Source of the DNA: Lachnospiraceae bacterium
GTDB taxonomy: Bacteria > Bacillota > Clostridia > Lachnospirales > Lachnospiraceae
Direction of reading: 5' to 3'
NCBI GenBank assembly: GCA_024403235.1
Contig: JAKSSF010000017.1
Location: 1-48,263, forward strand
Length of the DNA stretch: 48,263 nt
Shown here: in pieces, positions 1 to 8,231 of the stretch
Position numbering within the stretch: position 1 is the stretch's first letter
How the letters are laid out: each line of letters starts with the position of its first letter
Notes under the pieces: generated by a model
Database searches by the model: none
Told to the model about the DNA's origin: nothing
The model's input: only the letters and a program-made list of their open reading frames with translations
Made by a program: the position numbers and the translations under genes

Positions 1-445
<445 letters not shown>

Positions 446-470
446 TTACTTACTTTACTGTTTTGTTCGG

Positions 471-1085
471 TTACTGCACAACCGCTACCATGCTGTGTCT
501 TACTACAGATTCTCTGTAGGTATATCCTTTTTGTAACTCCTGGGCTACTATACCTTCCTCGTACTCTTCACTTTCTACCTGCATTACTGCATTATGAAGA
601 TTGGGATCAAATTCTTTTCCAACAGCTTCAATGGGTTTCACCCCGATGTTTTCTAATTCTGTCATCAGCTGTTTATAAATCATATTCATACCTTCTGCAA
701 AAGGAGAACCCTTTTCCTCTTCCGGTAAAGCCATCAGTCCTCTTTCAAAATTATCTACCACCGGTAAAATCTTTTCGATAACGGATTTTGCTCCGGTTTC
801 AAACATTGCGGATTTTTCTTTTTCAGTACGCTTACGGAAATTATCAAATTCCGCCATCTGCCGTTTTACCCGATCCTCCAGTTCATCAATCTTTTCCTTC
901 ATAGGATCTGGTTTCTTATCTTTTTTCTTTGAAAAAATCTTTTTCTTTTCGGAAGTATCTTCTGTAGTCTCTGCCGCTTCTTCCACTGTTTCCTCAGCAG
1001 TTGCAGTTTCTTCTACTGTAGTTTCTTCAGTAGCATCTTCCACAGTTTCTTTTACTTCTTCCTGGGTCAAATCTTTTTCCTGCAA
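471..1085 (-). CDS. grpE: Nucleotide exchange factor GrpE
   Basis: GrpE releases ADP from DnaK and so resets the chaperone cycle in the cytoplasm. The first about 60 residues are a Glu/Thr-rich, probably disordered tail followed by a short Lys-rich patch. The GrpE coiled coil (AEFDNFRKRTEKEK) and the C-terminal beta domain (GYTYRESVVRHSMVAV) follow, and the total length is normal for the family. I prefer the TTG at 1085 as start. The ATG at 1094 abuts its AAAGGA sequence with no spacer, whereas the TTG has nine bases between. It follows hrcA after 39-48 bases and precedes dnaK, so it is co-transcribed under CIRCE control. Confidence 0.95.
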   Translation of the reverse strand: MQEKDLTQEEVKETVEDATEETTVEETATAEETVEEAAETTEDTSEKKKIFSKKKDKKPDPMKEKIDELEDRVKRQMAEFDNFRKRTEKEKSAMFETGAKSVIEKILPVVDNFERGLMALPEEEKGSPFAEGMNMIYKQLMTELENIGVKPIEAVGKEFDPNLHNAVMQVESEEYEEGIVAQELQKGYTYRESVVRHSMVAVVQ

Positions 1086-1133
1086 AATTCTCATTCCTTT
1101 CTTTTATTTAGTATCTATCTTTTTGAAAATAAC

Positions 1134-2168
1134 TTACTCTTTTTTATAGAAAGAATCCAATTGTCGCATAACAGTTTTTAGATTATCTACTACTCTGTCA
1201 TAATCCATTCGTTTCGGTCCTATAATGCCGATAGTGCCTTTCATTCCCTCACCCAAATCATAGGTAGCCGTAACAATGCTGCAATTCTCCATGCTTTGGC
1301 TCTGAATGGGAGCCTCTTTTCCAATATACACCTGAATGCCGGTGCTTCTTTCCTCGGATAAGGTTTCTTGTACCAATTCACTTAGTACCTTCTTCTCTTC
1401 AAAGGTATTGATTAACTGACTGGCTCTTTCCTGATCTGCCAACTCCGGATACCGGAATATATTGTTGGTTCCGCTGGTGTAGATTTCCAAATCCTCATCT
1501 TCCTGGATAGCTTCTGCAACAGCATCAATGACTTCACTAACAATATCTCCATGAATACCTGCCTGTTGCTTTAACATGGAGATGGTTTTTAGATTAATCT
1601 CTTCAATAGCTACACCATTCAAATTGGTATTCAGCAAAATATTTAATTTCAATAAGGTTTCATCTGTAAGTTCTTCCTCTACTGTCAGCATTGTATTCTT
1701 AATCACATTTCCTTCGATTACAATAACTGCCAATATATGGTTTCTATCCACTCTGGATAATTGAAGAAATTTTAATTTGTTTTTATGAATGCTGGGAGCA
1801 GATACCATGGTAGCATAATTGGTATTGACTGCCAGAAGCTTTGCCGTCTGCTTCAAAAGGTGATCCAGCTTATCCTCTTTTTCTAACAGCAGCTCTTTTA
1901 GCTCCTGCACCTCTTGCTCCTTTTCCTGCATCATCAAATCTACATACAAACGATAGCCTGCATCGGAAGGAATTCTTCCTGCGGAGGTATGTGGCTGTAA
2001 GATATACCCCATCTCTTCTAAATCAGCCATTTCATTTCGAATAGTAGCACTGCTTAAATTCAAATCAGTATATTTGGAAATGGTTCGACTGCCTACAGGC
2101 TCTCCAGTTTCAAGATAGTTACGGATAACAGCCTGCAGTATTTTCATTTTTCTTTCGTCTAATTGCAA
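1134..2168 (-). CDS. hrcA: Heat-inducible transcription repressor HrcA
   Basis: HrcA binds CIRCE operators and represses the class I heat-shock operons; its activity is tied to GroEL. The N-terminal winged helix is clear (GEPVGSRTISKYTDL, SSATIRNEMADLEEMGY, TSAGRIPSDAGYRLYVD), followed by the GAF-like HrcA domain to the C-terminus. A longer reading with ATG at 2204 is possible, but that codon lies inside the CIRCE element, without a ribosome site. The TTG at 2168 has GGGGTG upstream and yields the family-typical start MQLDERKMKILQAV. I therefore take 2168 (344 residues). It is the first gene of the hrcA-grpE-dnaK operon and regulates itself through the adjacent CIRCE. Confidence 0.94.
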   Translation of the reverse strand: MQLDERKMKILQAVIRNYLETGEPVGSRTISKYTDLNLSSATIRNEMADLEEMGYILQPHTSAGRIPSDAGYRLYVDLMMQEKEQEVQELKELLLEKEDKLDHLLKQTAKLLAVNTNYATMVSAPSIHKNKLKFLQLSRVDRNHILAVIVIEGNVIKNTMLTVEEELTDETLLKLNILLNTNLNGVAIEEINLKTISMLKQQAGIHGDIVSEVIDAVAEAIQEDEDLEIYTSGTNNIFRYPELADQERASQLINTFEEKKVLSELVQETLSEERSTGIQVYIGKEAPIQSQSMENCSIVTATYDLGEGMKGTIGIIGPKRMDYDRVVDNLKTVMRQLDSFYKKE

Positions 2169-2193
2169 GGTATCACCCCGTTCCTCTTGTTTG

Positions 2194-2220
2194 TTAGCAC
2201 TCATCTAGTTTGAGTGCTAA
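2194..2220 (-). promoter_or_regulatory. CIRCE operator of the hrcA-grpE-dnaK operon
   Basis: A perfect inverted repeat, TTAGCACTC, nine-base spacer, GAGTGCTAA, matches the CIRCE consensus completely. It lies between the promoter (-10 ends at 2235) and the hrcA start. It is the binding site of HrcA. An ATG at 2204-2202 sits within the spacer and right arm. Confidence 0.97.
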
Positions 2221-2234
2221 CATCTACATAGGTT

Positions 2235-2263
2235 AAAATAACACTTACCCTATCTATTGTCAA
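2235..2263 (-). promoter_or_regulatory. Housekeeping promoter of hrcA operon
   Basis: Reading on the minus strand, TTGACA (2263-2258), a 17-base spacer and TATTTT (2240-2235) form a strong vegetative sigma promoter. Transcription would start a few bases before the CIRCE element, so HrcA bound there would block it. Confidence 0.85.
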
Positions 2264-2305
2264 CAATTTGGTTCAAAAATAATTATTAAATAAATATAAA
2301 GTTAC

Positions 2306-2349
2306 GGTTCAGAGCCAATCTTATATTCTAAATCGCTTGGCTCTGAACC
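2306..2349. repeat. 13-bp perfect inverted repeat
   Basis: GGTTCAGAGCCAA at 2306-2318 is repeated inverted at 2337-2349 with an 18-base loop. It lies between the terminator of the DUF6465 gene and the hrcA promoter. Neither side carries a clean T-run, so it does not look like a simple terminator. It may be an operator or a small mobile or structured element; function unknown. Confidence 0.6.
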
Positions 2350-2353
2350 ATAC

Positions 2354-2388
2354 AAAAAAGCAGCCTCCGGATTTATTCCGAAAACTGC
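2354..2388 (-). terminator. Rho-independent terminator of the DUF6465 gene
   Basis: On the minus strand an 11-bp stem (with several G-U pairs; GCAG...CTGC at the base, loop AATAAAT) is followed directly by six T. It lies 35 bases after the stop of the Lys/Ala-rich gene. Confidence 0.8.
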
Positions 2389-2422
2389 TCTCTCTTTTTC
2401 TTCTATGAATAGATAGCAAAGA

Positions 2423-2965
2423 TTAGATAGCAAAGCAACCAGCTACTTCGCCATTGATTACATAGTAGCAAAGTGCTTCTTCTGGTTTTACATATAAATC
2501 AACAGTTTTGAATTCTGTTGCTTTTTTCTTTAAGTCGTATTTCCATACATCTTTTGCAATCTTTACCAATTCTTCAGTAGTATAAGATTTTCCGTCAAAC
2601 TGTACTGCAACATTAACTGTTTCTGCTGTCTTCTTTGCAGGTTTTTTCTCTGCTGCTTTCTTGGTAGCTTTCTTAACAGTTTCTTTCTTTTCAGCAACTT
2701 CTGCTTTTACAGCTTCTGTAGCTTTTGCTGCTTCTTTCTTTACAGTTTCTGTAGCTTTTGCCGTTTCTTTCTTTACAGTTTCTGTAGCTTTTGCCGTTTC
2801 TTTCTTTACAGTTTCTGCTGCTTTTGCTGTTTCTTTCTTTACAGTTTCTGCTGCTTTTACTGTTTCATCCTTAACAGTCTTTGCAACTTTCTTTACGGTT
2901 GCAACTGGTTTCTTTTCTTCTACTGCTTTATCCACTGCAGGTTTTGTACTTTTTTTCACTGCCAT
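2423..2965 (-). CDS. Lys/Ala-rich repeat protein with DUF6465 domain
   Basis: A 180-residue protein in two parts. Residues 1-115 are very rich in Lys, Ala, Thr and Glu and contain six consecutive 11-residue units of the type KKETAKATETV (residues 32-97), resembling histone H1-like or LEA-like tails. Residues about 116-180 form a compact domain (VQFDGKSYTTEELVKIAKDVW ... NGEVAGCFAI) that I associate with DUF6465, common in Lachnospiraceae. There is no signal peptide, so it is probably cytoplasmic; DNA or RNA binding through the basic tail is an inference. Single-gene unit with its own strong promoter (3018-3046), an AGGAGG-type ribosome site and a terminator at 2354-2388. Confidence 0.8.
   Translation of the reverse strand: MAVKKSTKPAVDKAVEEKKPVATVKKVAKTVKDETVKAAETVKKETAKAAETVKKETAKATETVKKETAKATETVKKEAAKATEAVKAEVAEKKETVKKATKKAAEKKPAKKTAETVNVAVQFDGKSYTTEELVKIAKDVWKYDLKKKATEFKTVDLYVKPEEALCYYVINGEVAGCFAI
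2675..2872 (-). repeat. Tandem repeat, six units of 33 bp in the DUF6465 gene
   Basis: Encodes residues 32-97 as six in-frame 11-residue units. The central units are nearly identical at DNA level, which makes copy number likely to vary between strains by slippage. Confidence 0.85.
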
Positions 2966-3017
2966 TTTTATATTCCTCCAAAACTATACAATTTTAGTAC
3001 TTAAAATTACAAAATTC

Positions 3018-3046
3018 AGTTTAGTGTGGATTCCATGTTATGTCAA
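3018..3046 (-). promoter_or_regulatory. Promoter of the DUF6465 gene
   Basis: Minus-strand TTGACA (3046-3041), 17-base spacer, TAAACT (3023-3018), about 50 bases before the ATG at 2965. Confidence 0.75.
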
Positions 3047-3088
3047 TGTAAGAAAAATACCAAAGTTTTAGGGCTTTTCCCTCTTATT

Positions 3089-3907
3089 TTAAGCAAATAT
3101 CATAAAATATACTAAAATACAGATACCTAAAACGATACGATAGTATCCAAACACCTTAAAATCATGCTTTTTGATGTAGCCCATCAAAAAGCGAATCACC
3201 AAAATGGAAGTGAAAAACGCTATCAACATTCCAATACCTAGCAACATAAATTCCATACCGGAGAAAGCAAATCCATATTTCACAACCTTTAATAGACTGG
3301 CCCCCAACATAACCGGAATGGCTAAAAAGAAGGTAAATTCTGCTGCAACGGTTCTGGATACTCCCAATAAAAGAGCGCCTACAATGGTAGCACCGGAACG
3401 ACTGGTTCCGGGAAAAATTGCTGCAATGAGCTGAAAAATACCAATATAAAGGGCTGTAAGATAGGTTAACTGAGACAAATTTTTTACCTTGGCTTTTCTC
3501 CCCTTATTCCAGGTTTCTATTACCAAAAAAGCAATACCAAACACGATCAAAGAAATCGCTACTACCCAATAATTATACAAATGTTCATCCAGCCAATCAT
3601 CAAACAGTACGCCCACAATGGCTGCCGGTACACAGGCAATTAAAATCTTCACCCACAACAAGAAGATAGGTACTTTAATTTGAAATCCCCCTTTGAACTG
3701 AAACGGGAATATTTTATCCCAGAATAATAGTACCACGGCTAAAATTGCGCCCAACTGAATGACTACCAAAAATACCTGCCAAAAGCTTTCTGATACCTGG
3801 AGTTTTACAAATTCGTTTAATAAAATCATATGTCCGGTACTGGAAATGGGCAACCATTCTGTAATCCCTTCTACAATACCAAATAAAATTGCTTTTAAGA
3901 TTTCCAT
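3089..3907 (-). CDS. uppP: Undecaprenyl-diphosphatase UppP/BacA
   Basis: An integral membrane enzyme that dephosphorylates undecaprenyl diphosphate to recycle the lipid carrier of peptidoglycan synthesis; it can confer bacitracin tolerance. Hydrophobic throughout. It carries both family motifs: EGITEWLPISSTGH near residue 15 (catalytic Glu region) and FPGTSRSGAT around residue 170. Length 272 is normal. The ATG at 3907 is preceded by AAGGAAA at good spacing; an in-frame GTG at 3922 adds five residues but has no better site. It follows the patatin-like gene by 16 bases and is almost certainly co-transcribed with it. Confidence 0.96.
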   Translation of the reverse strand: MEILKAILFGIVEGITEWLPISSTGHMILLNEFVKLQVSESFWQVFLVVIQLGAILAVVLLFWDKIFPFQFKGGFQIKVPIFLLWVKILIACVPAAIVGVLFDDWLDEHLYNYWVVAISLIVFGIAFLVIETWNKGRKAKVKNLSQLTYLTALYIGIFQLIAAIFPGTSRSGATIVGALLLGVSRTVAAEFTFFLAIPVMLGASLLKVVKYGFAFSGMEFMLLGIGMLIAFFTSILVIRFLMGYIKKHDFKVFGYYRIVLGICILVYFMIFA

Positions 3908-3923
3908 GCTATTTCCTTCCACT

Positions 3924-4778
3924 CTATTTATTCAAATATTCCAAAAGACTTTGATAGTGTTTTTCCCCATCCTCATAGCCTAATTGATACATTTCTTCTA
4001 AAACCTTAGGGTTCTTTTCCATACGATCCACCTTGCAATCACGAGAAGGTCTAATCACATAGCAATTCCCCAAGCGTTCCTGCTCTTCCATAAAATCCAA
4101 CTGTCCATTATAACGATCGTGTCTGGTTGCCATCAATTCCGGTACTTTTGGGAAAAATACATACCGAATCTTCATCAACAGTAAAACCCATGGATTGGTT
4201 TTCTTTCTACGATATGCTTTGTCCTTTGTCAAAATGACAACATTTTTCTGATTGCCATCCTCCATTGATTTCGCCAGCGGAATTCCATCTGCAATTCCTC
4301 CATCTAAATACAGTTTTCCATTCCAAGGAATATTCTGAGAAAAAATAGGCAAGGATGCTGACGCCTGGACGATGGTGATATCCTTTTTCAAATCCTTTAA
4401 CTGTAAATAATTGGGTTCTCCTGTTCGAATATCCATAACCACTGCATAGGCTTTACCCTGATACCTATAAAAGGCTTCATGGTCATAGGGATCCAAATAA
4501 TTGGGAATCAAATCATAGCAAAACTTGCCGTTAAAATAGTTACCCTCTGTCAAAAGGTTTCTAATCCCCATGTAGCGTTTATCATCCAAATACTCTGTTA
4601 GGGTACGAAACGCTCTTCTTCTTTGCTTAGAAAGATAACTGCAAAGCACGCAGGCTCCGGCAGACACTCCATAACAGGTAGAAAATTCTATATTCTTATC
4701 CAAAAAATAATCCAATACCCCGGCAGTATAAACCCCTTTCATACCGCCACCTTCTAACACAAGACCTGCCTGATACAT
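3924..4778 (-). CDS. Patatin-like phospholipase family protein
   Basis: A 284-residue protein of the bacterial patatin/RssA-type lipid acyl hydrolases. It has the oxyanion glycine motif EGGGMKGVYTAGVL (residues 8-21), the nucleophile elbow GVSAGA around residue 38-43 and the catalytic Asp in LDGGIADGIPL, i.e. a Ser-Asp dyad. There is no signal peptide, so it is predicted cytoplasmic or peripheral. It probably cleaves phospholipid or lysophospholipid acyl chains, but the substrate cannot be read from the sequence. It is upstream of uppP in one transcription unit, suggesting a membrane lipid or envelope role (inference). A terminator at 4837-4870 separates it from the upstream operon. Confidence 0.9.
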   Translation of the reverse strand: MYQAGLVLEGGGMKGVYTAGVLDYFLDKNIEFSTCYGVSAGACVLCSYLSKQRRRAFRTLTEYLDDKRYMGIRNLLTEGNYFNGKFCYDLIPNYLDPYDHEAFYRYQGKAYAVVMDIRTGEPNYLQLKDLKKDITIVQASASLPIFSQNIPWNGKLYLDGGIADGIPLAKSMEDGNQKNVVILTKDKAYRRKKTNPWVLLLMKIRYVFFPKVPELMATRHDRYNGQLDFMEEQERLGNCYVIRPSRDCKVDRMEKNPKVLEEMYQLGYEDGEKHYQSLLEYLNK

Positions 4779-4836
4779 TTTTCTTCATTCCTTTCGTTTT
4801 CCAATTCTTTCCATCAAACCGGAATTTCTTTATGTG

Positions 4837-4870
4837 AAAAGACAGGATTTTCTGTTTTCAAAAAATCCTG
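4837..4870 (-). terminator. Terminator of the liv-aminotransferase operon
   Basis: On the minus strand a 9-bp stem CAGGATTTT / AAAATCCTG (4870-4843) is followed by a T-rich tail (TCTTTT), directly after the aminotransferase stop at 4878. Confidence 0.75.
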
Positions 4871-4877
4871 CCATTTA

Positions 4878-6071
4878 TTATCGCTGCGGATATTCTGTTT
4901 CTACAAATTTTCGCAACGCCACTAAGCTTCTTTTTACCTTTTCGGTTTCAATGCAATAGGCCATTCTAAAGTAGCCCGGACAGCCAAAGGAGTCTGCAGG
5001 TACCAAAACCAAATCATATTTCATGGCCTTTTCACAGAAAATTTTTGCATCCTCTTCCAAAGCCTTAGGGAAAATATAAAAGGTTCCGCCCGGTTTTACA
5101 CAGGTAAATCCTAACTCCATTAAGCAATCATAAATCAAATTCATATTGGTTTCATATACCGATAAATCTGCTGTCAATTCCAAATTCTCTGCAATAGCAA
5201 GCTGCATTAAAGAAGGAGGACAATTGTGTCCGATTCCTCTGGAAATCTGGCCACACATCTGTACCATGGTTTTACTGTCAGCACATGCCGGATTGATTGC
5301 CAAATATCCAATTCTTTCTCCCGGAAGAGATAAGGATTTGGAATAAGAATAACAACTTAAAGTATTGTCATAATATTTGGAAATATAAGGTGCATCCACA
5401 CCGGCAAAGGTAATTTCTCTATAAGGTTCATCTGAAATGATATAAATTTCATGTCCCAATTCTTTACTTTTCTGTTTTAAGATCTCTGCCAATCTTTGAA
5501 TCGTTGCGGTAGAATACACAATACCGGAAGGATTGTTGGGGCTATTCACCAAAACAGCCATGGTCTTTTCCCCAATCATCTTCTCGAAGGCTTCAAAATT
5601 AATCTGGAAATCTTCTGTATTGGGCGGAACCACCTTTAATAAGGCACCTGTTAAATTCACATAAGGCATATATTCCGGAAAGAAAGGCGCAAAGGTAATA
5701 ATCTCATCTCCCGGTACAGTCACCAGACGGAATGCATGGGCCAATGCACCTGCTGCCGCACTGGTCATAAAAATATGGTCCCCCGTATAATCCATCCCGA
5801 AGCGTTTATTTAATGAATCTGCTAACTTCGCTCTTACTTCCGGAATGCCCAAGCTCTGAGAATATCCATGTAATGCCATAGGGCTTTCTGTCTGCAATAG
5901 GCGAATACAGGTATCCGTAAATGCCTGTGGTACTGCTACAGAAGGATTTCCGAGACTATAATCAAATACATTTTCATAGCCAATCTCTTTTCCTCTTGCA
6001 GTAGCAAATTCGGAAAGGGTACGAATCACTGATTTTCCACCTAACATATCTACATATTGTTGTACTAACAT
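4878..6071 (-). CDS. Pyridoxal-phosphate aminotransferase, class I/II
   Basis: A 397-residue fold-type I aminotransferase. PLP-site residues are visible: Asn180 in NSPNNPSG, Asp214 and Tyr217 in SDEPYRE, the Schiff-base Lys245 in SYSKSLSLPGERIGY, and Arg253 for the phosphate. The family resembles aspartate/aromatic-type enzymes, and the amino acid substrate is not decided by these motifs. It starts 21 bases after the cytidylate-kinase-like gene at the end of the branched-chain amino acid importer operon. A role in catabolism or synthesis of the imported amino acids is therefore possible but inferred. A terminator follows at 4837-4870. Confidence 0.88.
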   Translation of the reverse strand: MLVQQYVDMLGGKSVIRTLSEFATARGKEIGYENVFDYSLGNPSVAVPQAFTDTCIRLLQTESPMALHGYSQSLGIPEVRAKLADSLNKRFGMDYTGDHIFMTSAAAGALAHAFRLVTVPGDEIITFAPFFPEYMPYVNLTGALLKVVPPNTEDFQINFEAFEKMIGEKTMAVLVNSPNNPSGIVYSTATIQRLAEILKQKSKELGHEIYIISDEPYREITFAGVDAPYISKYYDNTLSCYSYSKSLSLPGERIGYLAINPACADSKTMVQMCGQISRGIGHNCPPSLMQLAIAENLELTADLSVYETNMNLIYDCLMELGFTCVKPGGTFYIFPKALEEDAKIFCEKAMKYDLVLVPADSFGCPGYFRMAYCIETEKVKRSLVALRKFVETEYPQR

Positions 6072-6092
6072 ATTACTCTCCCGACAGGTTTT

Positions 6093-6719
6093 CTAATTTT
6101 CTTTTTTGTGAACCTGAATATAAGCCTTTACCACCTGAATCAGCTCTTCGTAACTCATAGATGTGGTATTCAGACAAAGGTCATAATTTCTGGCATCGTT
6201 CCATTCTTTTCCGGTATAGTATTTATAATACTCTGCGCGATGCTTATCAATTTTATTGATTTTTTTGATGATTTCCTTATCTTCTAAACCGGATAATTTT
6301 CTTTCTCTCTCAATACAATCCTGTAAGGGTGCATAGCAGAATAGGCGAATGACATTTGGGTTATCTTTTAACACATAATCTGCACAACGACCAATGATAA
6401 CACAATCTTCTTCCTCAGCCAGCTCTTTGATTACCTCTGACTGTAAGTGGAAAAGATTATCATTGGAAACATAATCATCGCTATCCGGAGAAATCTTTTC
6501 TCCCTTGTAGGCTTTTTTCATAATGCGAAGCAAGGAGGAATTTTTCAATTTTTCGTCTGCTTGTCCAAATAAAGCCTCATTGATTCCGCTTTTTTCAGAA
6601 GCAATCTTCATCAGTTCTCTATCATAGTATTTCATACCCAGGCTTTCTGCCAAAAGCTTGCCCATAGTACGACCGCCACTACCATAGCTTCTTGCAATTG
6701 TAATTACCAATCTTCCCAT
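6093..6719 (-). CDS. Cytidylate kinase-like family protein
   Basis: A 208-residue P-loop protein of the cytidylate-kinase-like family (PF13189 type), common and usually uncharacterised in Firmicutes. The start MGRLVITIARSYGSGGRTMG contains the phosphate-binding loop GSGGRTMGK; YYDRELMKIA follows as in this family, and CVIIGRCADYVL is the conserved strand with Arg. The true CMP kinase Cmk has different spacing, so the real substrate is unknown. It begins 9 bases after livF ends and is followed by the aminotransferase after 21 bases, i.e. it is embedded in the liv operon. Confidence 0.85.
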   Translation of the reverse strand: MGRLVITIARSYGSGGRTMGKLLAESLGMKYYDRELMKIASEKSGINEALFGQADEKLKNSSLLRIMKKAYKGEKISPDSDDYVSNDNLFHLQSEVIKELAEEEDCVIIGRCADYVLKDNPNVIRLFCYAPLQDCIERERKLSGLEDKEIIKKINKIDKHRAEYYKYYTGKEWNDARNYDLCLNTTSMSYEELIQVVKAYIQVHKKEN

Positions 6720-6728
6720 AAAAACCTC

Positions 6729-7439
6729 CTATTCTCCCAAATAAGCTTTCTTTACAGATTCATCATTCATCAATTCTTTTGCATCTCCGGATAATATAAT
6801 ATTACCGGTTTCCAATACATAAGCGCGGTTTGCAATCTGGAGTGCCTTCTTTGCATTCTGCTCTACCAACAATACGGTTGTTCCTTCTGCAGAAATATCA
6901 CGAATAATGTTGAAAATCTCTTCTACGAAAATAGGGGACAATCCCATAGATGGTTCATCCATTAAAATAATTCTGGGGTGGCTCATTAAAGCACGACCCA
7001 TTGCCAACATCTGCTGTTCTCCACCGGATAAGGTCCCTGCAGTCTGATTTTTTCGTTCTTCCAATCTGGGGAATCGTTTATAAATCATCTGCAGCGTTTC
7101 TTCCATTTCCGCTTTATCATTTCTGGTATAGGCACCCATCTTTAAGTTTTGTAAAACGGATAATTGGGAAAATACCCGTCTACCTTCCGGCACATGCGCC
7201 ATTCCCAAAGAAACAATTTTATGAGCAGGCACCTTTGTAATATCCTGCCCTTCAAACATTACACTACCTGCAGTGGGTTTTAATAATCCACTGATGGTAT
7301 GTAAAATGGTTGTTTTTCCTGCACCGTTGGCGCCAATCAAAGCAATAACTTCACCTTCATTCACATCAAAGCTTACTCCCTTGATTGCTTTAATCACACC
7401 GTAATGCACTTCTAAATCTTTTACGCTTAACATTGCCAT
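6729..7439 (-). CDS. livF: Branched-chain amino acid ABC transporter ATP-binding protein LivF
   Basis: One of the two cytoplasmic ATPases that drive LivHM. It has Walker A GANGAGKTT, signature LSGGEQQM, Walker B IILMDEPSMGL and the switch His region VEQNAKKAL, as typical of LivF (about 235 residues). I choose the ATG at 7439, preceded by AGAGGAAG at seven bases. The in-frame ATG at 7472 overlaps the livG stop (TAATG) and would add 11 residues without a better site. Last of the four clustered transporter genes, followed closely by the cytidylate-kinase-like gene. Confidence 0.95.
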   Translation of the reverse strand: MAMLSVKDLEVHYGVIKAIKGVSFDVNEGEVIALIGANGAGKTTILHTISGLLKPTAGSVMFEGQDITKVPAHKIVSLGMAHVPEGRRVFSQLSVLQNLKMGAYTRNDKAEMEETLQMIYKRFPRLEERKNQTAGTLSGGEQQMLAMGRALMSHPRIILMDEPSMGLSPIFVEEIFNIIRDISAEGTTVLLVEQNAKKALQIANRAYVLETGNIILSGDAKELMNDESVKKAYLGE

Positions 7440-7471
7440 GACATTTCTTCCTCTCTCTGAATTTAGGATCA

Positions 7472-8230
7472 TTATTCTCCTAAGTAAGCTTTAATAACCT
7501 GAGGATCATTCAATACCTGACTGGTCTGACCACTAGCCAAAATTTGACCAAAGTTTAACACCGTCAGTTCTTCACAAATACCGGATACCAACTTCATATC
7601 GTGTTCAATTAACAAAATAGTCATATGGAACTGATCTCTGACAAAACGAATGGTATCCATCAACTCTTTTGTTTCGTTTGGATTCATTCCCGCTGCAGGC
7701 TCATCCAACAAAAGCAATTTGGGTTGTGTTGCCAATGCTCTGGCAATCTCTAGTTTTCTTTGTTTACCATAAGGTAAATTGGAAGCCAAGAAATCTGCTT
7801 CCTTATCTAAATCAAATACTTTTAATAATTCTAAGGCTCTTTCATCCATTTCCTTTTCTACCTTAAAATAATTGGGCAAACGGAAAATGCCTTCTAAAGT
7901 AGAGTAGGGATGATGATTGTGTAAGCCTACCTTAACATTGTCTAAAACAGACAATTCCTTAAATAATCGAATATTCTGAAAGGTTCTGGCTACGCCAGCC
8001 TGATTGATTTCTATGGTTTTCTTTCCGGTAATATTTTTTCCGTCTAATTCAATTTTTCCATCATCCGGTTTGTATACACCGGTAAGCATATTAAACACTG
8101 TGGTTTTTCCTGCACCGTTTGGTCCAATCAGACCATACAACTGTCCCTGTTCAATATGGATTTCAAAATTATCTACTGCTCGTAAACCACCGAAGGAAAT
8201 ACCTAAATTGGATACATCTAACAATGCCAT
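7472..8230 (-). CDS. livG: Branched-chain amino acid ABC transporter ATP-binding protein LivG
   Basis: The second ATPase of the Leu/Ile/Val importer, 252 residues. Walker A GPNGAGKTT, the LivG-type insert between Walker A and signature, a degenerate signature (LPYGKQRKLEIARAL), Walker B LLLLDEPAAGMNP and the switch His in IEHDMKLV are all present. The start at 8230 is one base after the livM stop, suggesting translational coupling. It works in the complex LivHMGF with binding protein LivK. Confidence 0.96.
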   Translation of the reverse strand: MALLDVSNLGISFGGLRAVDNFEIHIEQGQLYGLIGPNGAGKTTVFNMLTGVYKPDDGKIELDGKNITGKKTIEINQAGVARTFQNIRLFKELSVLDNVKVGLHNHHPYSTLEGIFRLPNYFKVEKEMDERALELLKVFDLDKEADFLASNLPYGKQRKLEIARALATQPKLLLLDEPAAGMNPNETKELMDTIRFVRDQFHMTILLIEHDMKLVSGICEELTVLNFGQILASGQTSQVLNDPQVIKAYLGE

Positions 8231-8231
8231 T

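Noticed and set aside
2661-3071. Plus-strand open frame of 136 codons over the Lys/Ala repeat gene
   Set aside because: Exact antisense of the repeat; low-complexity Phe/Val/Ser product, no ribosome site.
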